DNA of 64,000 nucleotides from Coprobacillus cateniformis. GTDB lineage: Bacteria; Bacillota_I; Bacilli_A; Erysipelotrichales; Coprobacillaceae. Shown here piece after piece: positions 26,912 to 35,680 of the stretch; within the stretch, counting starts at the first letter, position 1, and every line of letters starts with the position of its first letter. The notes under the pieces were generated by a model. That model was not told the DNA's origin, searched no databases, and saw only the letters and a program-made list of their open reading frames with translations. The DNA is taken from the NCBI RefSeq assembly GCF_009767585.1, contig NZ_WSNW01000001.1, positions 1,642,090 to 1,706,089 on the forward strand, read 5' to 3'. Position numbers and translations under genes: made by a program.

Positions 26912-27724
26912 TTATAAATTATTTCTTTTTTTCATTTCTACAGCAAGATAAGAAACCAAAAGGATAAAGAAAACTTGTATAGAGTTATTTGATATAAATG
27001 TAGAATCGAAAAAATCAGGTATAAAAGAAAAATCTATTAAATTTGATAAACCTAAAGAAGAATCATATGATAAAGCGACAATTTTATTTTGATTTCTTTC
27101 AAAAACTTTTTCATTAATTTCCATCAATTCTTTTTTCATCCATTTACCAGAAAGACTAATAATAAAAATCATATCAGATTGTTCTAGTGTGTTTTCAATT
27201 ATTGAAATATCTGAATGACGATCAATTTCATAACAAAGGATATTAAATGAACGCAACATCTCACTAAATAAATTGGTTGCAGTAAAACCGTGATGCCCTG
27301 TTAAGACAGTAATTCTTTTACAATATGATAATTGCCAGGCAATCCTTGAAATCTGTTCGTGATTATAAAGTGGGTAAAGGTCGTCATAGATATTCTTCAT
27401 TTGATTTGTGTATGCATTATAAAGATCAATAGGATCATTGATCTCATTAATAAATTCTTGTGTAATACCATAAAAGTTAATGTAATTTTCTTGTTTAATA
27501 CCGAGAAAACCATCATATCCTAACTTCTTACAGAATTTTGTGACTGTAGCAGGAGTTGTATTTGCTAAATAGGCAATCTTTTCAATGGATATATCAGGGA
27601 ATTCAGATAAACGATCTAACATTACTTTGGCAATAATAAAATTCGTATCAAACTTTTTTATATTAAAGAGATATTCAGATAATATAACTTGTAATCCGCT
27701 CTTTTTAAAATCCTTTTTTAGAAT
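26912..27724 (-). CDS. RpiR-family regulator, apparently initiated at an AUU codon
   Basis: The C-terminal 236 residues read from an ATG at 27622, but that ATG has no ribosome site and leaves the HTH domain short. The frame continues upstream without stops to an ATT at 27724, placed 8 bases after a perfect AAAGGAGG. This adds 34 residues (LKKDFKKSGLQVILSEYLF and FDTNFIIAKV) that fit the first helices of an RpiR HTH domain; no ATG, GTG or TTG lies between. The domain continues IEKIAYLANTTPATVTKFCKKLGYDGF and then SIS. It diverges from the PTS/GH1 operon, which it should control. AUU start is known for infC. Confidence 0.82.
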   Translation of the reverse strand: MLKKDFKKSGLQVILSEYLFNIKKFDTNFIIAKVMLDRLSEFPDISIEKIAYLANTTPATVTKFCKKLGYDGFLGIKQENYINFYGITQEFINEINDPIDLYNAYTNQMKNIYDDLYPLYNHEQISRIAWQLSYCKRITVLTGHHGFTATNLFSEMLRSFNILCYEIDRHSDISIIENTLEQSDMIFIISLSGKWMKKELMEINEKVFERNQNKIVALSYDSSLGLSNLIDFSFIPDFFDSTFISNNSIQVFFILLVSYLAVEMKKRNNL

Positions 27725-27794
27725 TGTTTTATCCTCCTTTTTTTAATCTCTACAAATTATAACATATTTCTCACTATTTTATTTCATAATATTC

Positions 27795-27840
27795 ATTTTC
27801 CAAAACTGGAAAATAGGTATAACAAGGGACATGCTATAAT
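27795..27840 (+). promoter_or_regulatory. Operator palindrome and extended -10 promoter of the beta-glucoside operon
   Basis: Perfect palindrome ATTTTCCA-AAAC-TGGAAAAT (27795-27814) overlaps the -35 region of a promoter with extended -10 TGCTATAAT (27832-27840). It is a good RpiR operator candidate and differs from the TGAAAC-type operator at 14511. Confidence 0.7.
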
Positions 27841-27891
27841 GATAGTGGTAATCATGATTATACAAATATCAAAAGAGAGAGGACGAATACA

Positions 27892-29172
27892 ATGAATAAA
27901 TTATCTGCAATGTTAGATGCAAAACTTGTACCAATAATGAGTAAAGTTTCTAATCAAAGACATCTTTCCGCTATTCGAGATGGCTTAGTTGCAACAATTC
28001 CATTAACAATTATTGGTGCTATTTTCTTATTAATTGCAACTTTTCCATTTCCCCAGGCTTATGTTGATTTTATGGCAAACAATCCAGCACTTACAAATGC
28101 TTTAATGATCCCATTTACACTTACAATAGGCTTATTATCCATCTATGTGAGTTTTAGTATTGGTTATCAATTAGCAAAAACATATCATATCTCTCCATTA
28201 ATTGGAGGAATTGCTGCAACGTTATGCTTTTTAACAACAATAGGAGTGACTTCTATTGAAGATGGATCTTATATTAATAAAGCATATTTAGGTGGCGAGG
28301 GAATGTTTAGTGCTATTATCACTTCAGTATTTGCTGTAGAAGTTATGCGTTTTTGTGATAAACATAATTTAAGAATTAAAATGCCAGATTCAATTCCTCA
28401 AAATATTGGTAGTAGTTTTGATGCATTAATTCCAATTACTATTTCTGTGAGTGTTGTCACAATTGTTGTTCATTTATTAGGATTTGATATTAACACTGTC
28501 ATTGCATCTGCATTAACACCTTTGTTGAGTGCATCAGCAGACTCATTGTTATTACCAATTATTTATGTTGTTTTAACTGCCCTCATGTGGTTTGGTGGTA
28601 TTCATCCAGGAGTATTAAAAGCTATTGTTTTACCAATTTGGACAATCAATGCAGTTGCTAATATGGATGCATTTGTTGCAGGAACTCCTATTCCTCATGT
28701 GGGAGTTGAACCCTTTATCTTTACATTTCTTTGGATTGGTGGTGGTGGAGGAACACTTGCCTTATGTCTCATGATGTGTTTTTCCAAGAGTCAATCTATC
28801 AAAAGTTTAGGTCGATTAAGTATAGCACCAAGTCTATTTAATATTAATGAACCGATCTTATTTGGTGTTCCATTTATCTTAAATCCAACATTCTTTATTC
28901 CTTTACTGTTAGGACCATTAGTTAATGTTTTTATCACATATTTTGCTTTTACAACAGGGATTGCTGCAGGTATGGGTAATCCTCTTGCAGCAGCATGGAA
29001 TTTCCCATCTTTCTTAGCAGGATTCTTGTGCACAAATTCATGGACAGGAGTTGCGTTAGTAGTTGTCAATTTCTTAGTTTATTTTGCAATTTATTATCCA
29101 TTCTTTAAAATCTATGAGAAGAAAAGTTTACAGGAAGAAGGGAGATTAGAAAATGAAAAAGTGTCAGCATAA
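27892..29172 (+). CDS. PTS sugar transporter IIC, cellobiose family
   Basis: The 426-residue membrane protein has about ten helices and the family motifs MLDAKLVPIMSKVSNQRHL, LTALMWFGGIHPGVLKAI and SLFNINEPILFGVPFILNPTFF. With IIA and IIB encoded elsewhere it imports and phosphorylates a beta-glucoside. The last 20 bases overlap the GH1 gene start. It is controlled from the operator/promoter region shared with the divergent RpiR gene. The GH1 partner indicates a beta-glucoside-like substrate. Confidence 0.94.
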   Translation: MNKLSAMLDAKLVPIMSKVSNQRHLSAIRDGLVATIPLTIIGAIFLLIATFPFPQAYVDFMANNPALTNALMIPFTLTIGLLSIYVSFSIGYQLAKTYHISPLIGGIAATLCFLTTIGVTSIEDGSYINKAYLGGEGMFSAIITSVFAVEVMRFCDKHNLRIKMPDSIPQNIGSSFDALIPITISVSVVTIVVHLLGFDINTVIASALTPLLSASADSLLLPIIYVVLTALMWFGGIHPGVLKAIVLPIWTINAVANMDAFVAGTPIPHVGVEPFIFTFLWIGGGGGTLALCLMMCFSKSQSIKSLGRLSIAPSLFNINEPILFGVPFILNPTFFIPLLLGPLVNVFITYFAFTTGIAAGMGNPLAAAWNFPSFLAGFLCTNSWTGVALVVVNFLVYFAIYYPFFKIYEKKSLQEEGRLENEKVSA

Positions 29173-30580
29173 ATTTCCAAAGGATTTTTTATGGGGAGGA
29201 GCAGTCGCTGCAAACCAAATAGAAGGAGCTTTTGATGTTGGTGGTAAAGGTTTATGTATTGCAGATATTAATGAGTTTAAAGGAGACCTGCCTCCAGAAA
29301 AAAGAGAGAATAAAGAAATGTCTCTTGAGGAAGTTAATCAATTATTAAATAAAAAAAATGGAAATTTTCCAAAACGTTATAGCATTGACTTTTATCATCA
29401 CTACAAAGAAGATATTCAATTATTAGCAGGATTAAATATTAAATCTTTTAGAACATCATTTAACTGGGCAAGAATCTTTCCTAATGGTGATGAATCTGAA
29501 CCTAATGAAGAAGGTTTGAAATTCTATGATAACCTTATTGATGAACTCTTAAAATATGGTATAGAACCTTTAATGACAATCTCTCATTATGAGATGCCAC
29601 TCAATATAGCCATTCAATATAATGGCTGGTATAATCGCAAAACAATGGATATGTTTACAAAATATTGTGAAGTTTTATTTAAACGTTATAAAGATAAAGT
29701 GAAATATTGGATTTTAGTCAATCAGATTAATCTCTTTCATATAGAATCATTTAATCATTTAGGAATTCCTAGTGACCGTGTAGATAATTTAATGGAAGCT
29801 AAATATCAGGGATTGCATAATGAGCTGGTTGCCTGTGCAAGAGCAGTTAAAATTGGTAAAGAGATTAATCCAAATTTCCAATTAGGGGTTATGGCAAGTT
29901 ATGGAATTCCCTATCCAGAAACAGGAAGTTCAGAAGATAATTTAGCTGCTTTAAAATATAGTCAACAAGAGTATTATGTCACTGATATGGCAGTCAATGG
30001 TGAGATTCCTTACTATATGTATCGCTTCTATGAAGATAATGATCTTAACATTGAAATTATAGAGCAAGACAAAGAAGATTTAAAGAATACTGTTGATTAT
30101 GTCAGTTTTTCATATTACTACACTTCAAATATAAATAGTCAAAGTCAAGGAAGATTCCACAATAGCCATATTAAAGTCACTAATGATTGGGGTTGGGGAA
30201 TGGATCCATTAGGATTAAGAATTGCTTTAAATCAATATTATGATCGTTATCATCTTCCTATTATTATATCTGAAAATGGTATGGGATTTTATGAAAAAAT
30301 GAATGAAGATGGAACAGTGCATGATGATTATCGAATCAATTATATCAAAGAACATATTATGCAAATTAAAGAAGCTATTCATGATGGTGTCAATGTTATA
30401 GGGTATTATCCTTGGGGACCTATTGATCTTGTCAGCTGTTCATCATCAGAAATGGAAAAACGTTATGGTTTTATCTATGTTGATTTAGATAATGAATTAA
30501 AAGGAACAGGTAAAAGATCATTGAAAGATAGCTATTATTGGTATCAAAAAGTTATTGCTAGTAATGGTGAAGAACTATAA
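29153..30580 (+). CDS. GH1 6-phospho-beta-glucosidase with Gln at the acid/base site
   Basis: The 475-residue protein has normal GH1 length and N-terminal FPKDFLWGGAVAANQIEGAF. The nucleophile is present (E374 in ISENGMGFYE). The phosphate-binding C-terminal motif SSSEMEKRYGFIYVD marks a 6-phospho-glycosidase. The acid/base motif, normally NE in TFNEIN, reads LVNQIN (Q191, codon CAG at 29723-29725). Plant myrosinases (GH1 S-glucosidases) have the same Glu-to-Gln change. The enzyme may therefore act on activated or S-linked phosphoglucosides, or be impaired on O-glucosides. The start overlaps the PTS IIC end and has GGGAG upstream. Confidence 0.92.
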   Translation: MKKCQHKFPKDFLWGGAVAANQIEGAFDVGGKGLCIADINEFKGDLPPEKRENKEMSLEEVNQLLNKKNGNFPKRYSIDFYHHYKEDIQLLAGLNIKSFRTSFNWARIFPNGDESEPNEEGLKFYDNLIDELLKYGIEPLMTISHYEMPLNIAIQYNGWYNRKTMDMFTKYCEVLFKRYKDKVKYWILVNQINLFHIESFNHLGIPSDRVDNLMEAKYQGLHNELVACARAVKIGKEINPNFQLGVMASYGIPYPETGSSEDNLAALKYSQQEYYVTDMAVNGEIPYYMYRFYEDNDLNIEIIEQDKEDLKNTVDYVSFSYYYTSNINSQSQGRFHNSHIKVTNDWGWGMDPLGLRIALNQYYDRYHLPIIISENGMGFYEKMNEDGTVHDDYRINYIKEHIMQIKEAIHDGVNVIGYYPWGPIDLVSCSSSEMEKRYGFIYVDLDNELKGTGKRSLKDSYYWYQKVIASNGEEL

Positions 30581-30589
30581 TAAAATGAT

Positions 30590-31186
30590 ATGAGACTTCA
30601 TCAAGAAATACTGTTATGTCTAGGTGCAACTTTTTGTGTAGCTATAGGAATTTGTCTCTATACAGATTGTCAGTTAGGTGCGGATAGTATTACAGTCTTT
30701 TTAGATGGAATGAATAAAACAACTGGGTTGTCAATTTCATTAATTGATCAAATGCTAGTCATTATAATGTTTATTTCAGCCTATTTTATAAATAAACATA
30801 ATATAGGAATATGTACAATTATCCATACAGTGACAATTGGTATATTGATTATGTTTGCAAGTTTATTTATAACTCCCTTAGAATTAACCAAACAATCTTT
30901 GTTTGTCAGATGTTTAGGTGTTTTATTAGCTGAATTGTGTTTTTGTTTTGGATTTGCATCCATGCAAAAATTATCTTCAGGCATGGCAACAGCAGATGCT
31001 TTTATCTATGGTATAGTAGAAAAAACTCACTTAAGCTATATCAAAATTCATTTTATCTTTGATTCTGTTTATTTTATAATTGGATATTTATTAGGTGGAA
31101 TTATTGGTATTGGAAGTATAGTTTATGTTCTAACATCTGGTTGGATCACTTTTCAAATCAAAAAAAGGATAGATAAAGTTATTTAG
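30590..31186 (+). CDS. YczE/YitT-type integral membrane protein
   Basis: The 198-residue protein has about five membrane helices and the YczE-like pattern GATFCVAIGICLYTDCQLGADSI and GFASMQKLSSGMATADAFIYG. Function in this family is unknown. It follows the GH1 gene after 9 bases and ends at a strong terminator, so it belongs to the PTS/GH1 operon; a weak ribosome site precedes the ATG. A role in transport of a related compound is possible but not shown. Confidence 0.78.
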   Translation: MRLHQEILLCLGATFCVAIGICLYTDCQLGADSITVFLDGMNKTTGLSISLIDQMLVIIMFISAYFINKHNIGICTIIHTVTIGILIMFASLFITPLELTKQSLFVRCLGVLLAELCFCFGFASMQKLSSGMATADAFIYGIVEKTHLSYIKIHFIFDSVYFIIGYLLGGIIGIGSIVYVLTSGWITFQIKKRIDKVI

Positions 31187-31210
31187 AAAGAGGAAAGCCT
31201 CTTTCTTTTC
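31185..31210 (+). terminator. Terminator of the beta-glucoside operon
   Basis: AGAAAGAGG / CCTCTTTCT (9 bp) with AAAG loop, then TTTCTTTC. Confidence 0.8.
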
Positions 31211-31258
31211 TTTCTTATTAAAAAGTGTTACGATATATAGCATATAGGAGGATTATTT

Positions 31259-32659
31259 ATGAAACAATCAGAATATAAAAATATTAAAGAATGTCAAAAG
31301 GATATCATTTATCCAATTTATAAAGATCAAGATATTTGTAAAGGGTTAATAGAAACTCTAGGATATGATTTAAACAATAGTATTGATAAGGAGTTTAATA
31401 AAATAACACAGATACATACATTAGGAAAACTTCCTTTTGAAACCATAACATTTATTGGTTTAGGATTTTCTCAAGATATAACAACAACAAAATTGAGAAA
31501 AGCTTTTGGGCATGTTTCTCAAGGAATAAAAAAAGAGTCAGTATTTATTGCTAAAAAGGCAGTTACAAACAATATATCAATAGAAAAAATAACAGAATTA
31601 TTTGTTGAAAGTCATATTATTGCCCAATATCAAGAACATAAAATAGGACATGATATTAAAGATATTGTACAAGTTGATATTATGGCACAAGATATTGATG
31701 TTTCAAGTCATATTGAAAAAGCAATTGCTTATGGTGAAGGAATTAATTATGCGAGAGAATTAGCTGATACACCATCAAATTTAATGACACCTGAACATTT
31801 AGTAGAAGAGGCTAAAAAAGTTGCACAACAATATGGTATGGAATGTACTATTTTGGATAAGAAAATGTTAAAAGAAATGAAAGCAGGAGGGATTTTATCA
31901 GTCAATTTAGGTAGTCATATTCCAGCTTATATGATTTGTTTAAAATATACAAATGCTAATACACCTTATTCAGCAGTTATTGGAAAGGGACTTACTTTTG
32001 ATTCAGGTGGCTATAATCTTAAAGGAAACAGTTATGGAATGAAATATGATATGTGTGGTGGTGCTGATGTTTTGGGAATCATGAGAATTCTTGGAGCAAC
32101 AAAAGCCAAAGCGAATGTTTATGGTATTATTCCAACGACTGAAAATTTAGTCAGTGATAAGGCATATAAACCTCAGGATGTCATTACGACTCTTTCAGGT
32201 CAAACAGTTGAAATTGTCAGTACAGATGCTGAAGGTCGCTTGATTTTATGCGATGCAATCACTTATGCTCAACAACTAGGAGCAACTCATCTTATTGATT
32301 TAGCGACACTTACAGGTGCTTGTGTGAGTGCTTTAGGAAATATTTATACAGGCGTTTTTTCTAATAGTGAAGATTACTATAAAATGTTTGAAAAGATTGC
32401 AAAAGAAAGTGATGAAAAGGCTTGGCGTTTACCAATTGATCCTGAATATTTTGCAAAATTAAAATCAGCAAGTGCTGACTTTAAGAATTCTGTTGGGAAA
32501 CCTGGAGCTGGAGCCAGTGTGGCTGCAAATTTCTTAGAAGCATTTATCGAAGAGGGTACTGAATGGATACATTTAGATATTGCAGGGACAGCTGATAACA
32601 ATGGAACTGCAGCAACAGGTGCTATGGTAAGAACTGTTGTAAAGATGTTTGATTTATAA
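31259..32659 (+). CDS. pepA: Leucyl aminopeptidase (M17)
   Basis: The 466-residue enzyme has the M17 motifs: VIGKGLTFDSGGYNLK (metal/catalytic Lys), KYDMCGGADVLGIM, and VSTDAEGRLILCDAI (the NTDAEGRL signature with Ser for Asn). It releases N-terminal residues from peptides in the cytoplasm using two metal ions. AGGAGG precedes the ATG. It is a single-gene unit after the beta-glucoside terminator. Confidence 0.95.
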   Translation: MKQSEYKNIKECQKDIIYPIYKDQDICKGLIETLGYDLNNSIDKEFNKITQIHTLGKLPFETITFIGLGFSQDITTTKLRKAFGHVSQGIKKESVFIAKKAVTNNISIEKITELFVESHIIAQYQEHKIGHDIKDIVQVDIMAQDIDVSSHIEKAIAYGEGINYARELADTPSNLMTPEHLVEEAKKVAQQYGMECTILDKKMLKEMKAGGILSVNLGSHIPAYMICLKYTNANTPYSAVIGKGLTFDSGGYNLKGNSYGMKYDMCGGADVLGIMRILGATKAKANVYGIIPTTENLVSDKAYKPQDVITTLSGQTVEIVSTDAEGRLILCDAITYAQQLGATHLIDLATLTGACVSALGNIYTGVFSNSEDYYKMFEKIAKESDEKAWRLPIDPEYFAKLKSASADFKNSVGKPGAGASVAANFLEAFIEEGTEWIHLDIAGTADNNGTAATGAMVRTVVKMFDL

Positions 32660-32781
32660 AAATAAATCTAGAGTTTTTAATTGGTTCACATTGTTTATGA
32701 AAATAGGTATAATCTTATCTGTGCAACTTATCCCATTGTGTGTTAAAATGACTATAAGAATAAGTACAGGAGGTTATGCAG

Positions 32782-33669
32782 ATGTCCGAATTTCAAGTGA
32801 TACCCAACCCAATTTTTCATGATACAAATAAAACTGTAGAAGAATTATTTAGTAATAATTCTCTACAGTTTGCTTATTATGAAGTGAATCCAGATAGAAT
32901 GATGGGTTTCACAGCCGAAACTGAAGATGTTACTATAATCATCTATGTGATTTCAGGAAGTGTTTATATAACAACACCTGATGGCAAAATAAAAGTTTCC
33001 TCTCATACAAGCATAGTTCTAGATAATATTCAGCATACATATATGTTAGTCGCAAATGAAGTATCTCAATTACTCGTTTTTACAAACACAGAAAAAGTAC
33101 AGCATATTGATGCTGCCAATGTATTCCGAAAAATCATTAATGAAATTGAGCAAAAAGATATTTATACAATCGGACATAGTCATAGAGTACGTAAATACTC
33201 AAGTGCTATTGCCTTAGCATTAGATCCAGCTTATGATATTATTCCTCTAGCAACAGCCGCAGGACTTCATGATGTTGGAAAAATTAAAGTTCCCAAAGAA
33301 ATCCTACAAAAACCAGGAAAATTAACCCAAGAAGAATATCAGATTATTAAAAAACATCCCATAGATACATATGAATTATTAAAAGAATATTTTGAAGAAG
33401 ATATTGCAAAAATGGCTTCATTACATCATGAACGATTAGACGGAAGTGGGTATCCATATGGGCTAAAGGGAGAAGAAATTTCATTAGATGTAAGAATTAT
33501 AGCAGTTGCAGATGCTTTTGATGCCATGACAAGTCATCGAAATTATCACAAAGATATGACATACTTAGAGGCAGTTAATGAATTAGAAAATCTGCCTGAA
33601 CAATATGATAAAAAAATAACAGCTATTCTTAAACAATTAGTCAATGATGGAAGTTTATTTAATATTTAA
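32782..33669 (+). CDS. HD-GYP domain phosphodiesterase with N-terminal cupin-like domain
   Basis: The 295-residue protein joins a cupin-like N-terminal half (about 1-110, IIYVISGSVYITTPDGKIKV) to an HD-GYP domain with HSHRVRKYS, GLHDVGKIKVP and the diagnostic HHERLDGSGYP. HD-GYP enzymes hydrolyse c-di-GMP. It is soluble with no membrane segment. The ATG at 32782 is 8 bases after GGAGG; the ATG at 32776 is too close. It complements the diguanylate cyclase and c-di-GMP riboswitch near the left end. The cupin may sense a small ligand. Confidence 0.92.
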   Translation: MSEFQVIPNPIFHDTNKTVEELFSNNSLQFAYYEVNPDRMMGFTAETEDVTIIIYVISGSVYITTPDGKIKVSSHTSIVLDNIQHTYMLVANEVSQLLVFTNTEKVQHIDAANVFRKIINEIEQKDIYTIGHSHRVRKYSSAIALALDPAYDIIPLATAAGLHDVGKIKVPKEILQKPGKLTQEEYQIIKKHPIDTYELLKEYFEEDIAKMASLHHERLDGSGYPYGLKGEEISLDVRIIAVADAFDAMTSHRNYHKDMTYLEAVNELENLPEQYDKKITAILKQLVNDGSLFNI

Positions 33670-33689
33670 TAATGAGATATGTAAATATA

Positions 33690-33726
33690 AAAAGAGTTTA
33701 GGTTTTTTTGTTCTAAACTCTTTTTT
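33690..33726. terminator. Terminator between HD-GYP gene and hydrolase gene
   Basis: AAAGAGTTTAG / CTAAACTCTTT (11 bp) with T-rich loop and TTT tail, between convergent genes. Confidence 0.8.
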
Positions 33727-33744
33727 GCATATTTGAGACAACAA

Positions 33745-34647
33745 TTAAAGATGAACATATTGACTCATAAATTCAATAATTGTTTTTTCACATAGTTCTT
33801 GATTAACAAGATAACTTTGTGCATGTTTTGCGCCTTCAACGATTAATAGATCTTTGTCAGCAGCACAAGCATTGTACAAATCATATACCATATAGGTTGG
33901 AACAAAATCGTCTTGATCACCATGAATGAATAAAGTTGGTGTCTTAGATTTCTTAACTTGTTCAATCGTAGATGCTTCTTTAAAACTATATCCTATGCGT
34001 TTTTTACTTAATAAAGTTGCAGTAGGTAAAATAATTGCAGGTGGGATATGAGATTGTTTGAGGTTATGTGCCAATTCGTCAAGAACACTTGTAAAACCAC
34101 AATCAGAAATAATACATTTGACATCATCAGGTAATTTTTCTCCACTTGCCATTAAAACAGTCGCACTTCCCATAGAAATACCATGTAAAACAATTTGCAA
34201 ATTTTTATGAAAATATTCTTTTATTTCTTTGATCCATTGAATGCAGTCTAATCTATCTAACCAACCAAAACCAATATATGTTCCCTCACTATCACCATGT
34301 GCTCTATTATTTGGCAATAAAACATGGAAGCCTAATTCATGATAGAACTTCACATAATAAGCAAATTCTCTTAAATTATAATTACGATAACCATGTACTG
34401 CAATAAGAACTTTATCAGTTTCTGTTTCAGCCTTCAATAGTTTAGCACGTAATTTCAACCCATCATGAGATGTTATTTGTAAATCTTCAAAATTTTGTTG
34501 ATTTAACCATTGAGAGTCTTTTTCATCAATTGGTTTCTTAGCATCTTTGGGTCTTTTCTTACATGCAATATCAATTGCCATAATACTTGTAAAACCAACA
34601 GCAATTCCTGATAATAATGCTGCAGTTGCAAGAGTTTTCTTTTTCAT
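33745..34647 (-). CDS. Alpha/beta hydrolase with N-terminal membrane anchor
   Basis: The 300-residue protein has an N-terminal hydrophobic segment (TLATAALLSGIAVGFTSIMA), the nucleophile elbow HGISMGSATVL (Ser), an Asp in HGDQDDFVPTYM and His in GAKHAQSY, a complete catalytic triad. It resembles BAAT/DUF-type serine hydrolases of the YqkD kind; the substrate is unknown. I chose the ATG at 34647; a GTG at 34656 would sit too close to the AAGGA site. It is a single gene ending at the shared terminator. Confidence 0.87.
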   Translation of the reverse strand: MKKKTLATAALLSGIAVGFTSIMAIDIACKKRPKDAKKPIDEKDSQWLNQQNFEDLQITSHDGLKLRAKLLKAETETDKVLIAVHGYRNYNLREFAYYVKFYHELGFHVLLPNNRAHGDSEGTYIGFGWLDRLDCIQWIKEIKEYFHKNLQIVLHGISMGSATVLMASGEKLPDDVKCIISDCGFTSVLDELAHNLKQSHIPPAIILPTATLLSKKRIGYSFKEASTIEQVKKSKTPTLFIHGDQDDFVPTYMVYDLYNACAADKDLLIVEGAKHAQSYLVNQELCEKTIIEFMSQYVHL

Positions 34648-34735
34648 TTCAATCACATTCCTTTCCTGTATGTACCTATCATATCATAAAATAATTAAAA
34701 GTGTAAATTTTCATAACTTTAAATAATATATTTGT

Positions 34736-34741
34736 TATAAT
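34736..34741 (+). promoter_or_regulatory. Extended -10 promoter for the 31-residue peptide
   Basis: TGTTATAAT (TATAAT at 34736-34741) about 90 bases ahead of the small peptide gene; no good -35. Confidence 0.5.
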
Positions 34742-34830
34742 ATAAGTAGAAAGAAATAAATTCTTCTTTATCAAATAAAAGTTATAAGAGAATAAGATGA
34801 GTTATCTTTAATATAGAAGGAGGAAACAAT

Positions 34831-34926
34831 ATGGATATATTAGCAGCCTTAATTAAGAATGCTTTTATACTAGGTATTTTAGTCATAAGTGGTTTTGCAG
34901 TTGTTTATTATTTTAAGAACAGGTAG
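34831..34926 (+). CDS. 31-residue single-helix membrane peptide
   Basis: The frame starts MDILAALIKNAFILG and ends VVYYFKNR; residues 8-27 form one hydrophobic helix followed by a basic tail. A strong GAAGGAGGAAACAAT ribosome site and an extended -10 promoter support expression. Size and shape fit small membrane peptides (toxin-like, transporter-associated or regulatory), but I cannot assign one. It opens a decayed region that also holds secreted-protein paralogues and ABC transporter remains. Confidence 0.6.
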   Translation: MDILAALIKNAFILGILVISGFAVVYYFKNR

Positions 34927-35332
34927 CAAGAAGTTTATAAAAAGAAAAACCAATATTCTTATTAGGAGCTATGATGTTTATGAAAATTACTAGAGTATTG
35001 TGAGAAATAAGTCAGTTGTTTTTTGTGATTTGTTTGTTTTCATGACATACATTATAAAATGTATAATGAACAATTAATAATATATAATGCTTAGAGGAAC
35101 ATATATCAAAGGATGCTTTCAAGCTTATTTGAATAAATAACTAAGATAAAGAAGTTGATGTAATAAGTACACTATAAAGTACTAAAATAAGAATTGTACT
35201 TATTTTTAGGTTTAATGGATTATCTGATATTATAAAGAGATGAAATTAAAAAAGTAGATATATTTAGATATTATATTCTATGGAATACTTTCCAATAATT
35301 AAATCTAACTCTAGATAAATTGGACAGCTTCA
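34927..35332. other. Non-coding, eroded spacer
   Basis: No convincing gene. It holds inverted repeat ATACATT / AATGTAT (35047-35064) and a terminator-like element AATAAGTAC / GTACTTATT with T-run (35162-35207), besides several TATAAT-like stretches. It looks like decayed sequence. Confidence 0.5.
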
Positions 35333-35542
35333 ATGAAATATTATCCATTGACGCATGTATTTACTCTTAACAATATGACGTATGAAACACACTTTACAAC
35401 AACACCAACATGGAGAGTTATTCATGTAGTTACAACTCCAGAACGTCATAGACATATTACAGGAGATTACATAAAAATCACATATCAAATGAAAACAGTT
35501 GGCACTTTAGTAAAGTATATGACTTTCAATTTTCAAATATAA
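35333..35542 (+). pseudogene. Truncated paralogue of the secreted protein at 36308-36718
   Basis: The 69-codon frame has no ribosome site and no signal peptide. Its C-terminal half, ITGDYIKITYQM, lines up with ITGDSVKVSFNV of the 136-residue secreted protein downstream, and both end shortly after at a similar distance. A stop codon lies just upstream of the frame, so the N-terminal signal region is lost. I read it as a decayed copy; a short functional gene cannot be excluded. Confidence 0.5.
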
Positions 35543-35578
35543 ATAATACTATTTATATCTAATAGTGTTTAAATGAGT

Positions 35579-35680
35579 TTATGAAAGGGATGAGTTTTCT
35601 TCATCTAAATAAGCTGTTGGCTCATCCAAAATAAACAGCTTGGCATTTTTTACAATGCCACAAATAACAGCCAACCTTAA
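35579..35680 (-). pseudogene. Remnant of an ABC transporter ATPase (C-terminal end)
   Basis: On the minus strand, 33 codons read LRLAVICGIVKNAKLF then ILDEPTAYLDEENSS, the segment just after an ABC signature through Walker B and the D-loop, and then stop. Everything upstream of this (Walker A, signature) is missing. It abuts, head to head, the permease fragment on the plus strand at 35681, so an ABC transporter operon has been broken and rearranged here. Confidence 0.75.

Noticed and set aside
34927..35332. Possible CRISPR or tandem repeat near the decayed locus
   Set aside because: Only isolated short inverted repeats are present; there are no regularly spaced direct repeats.
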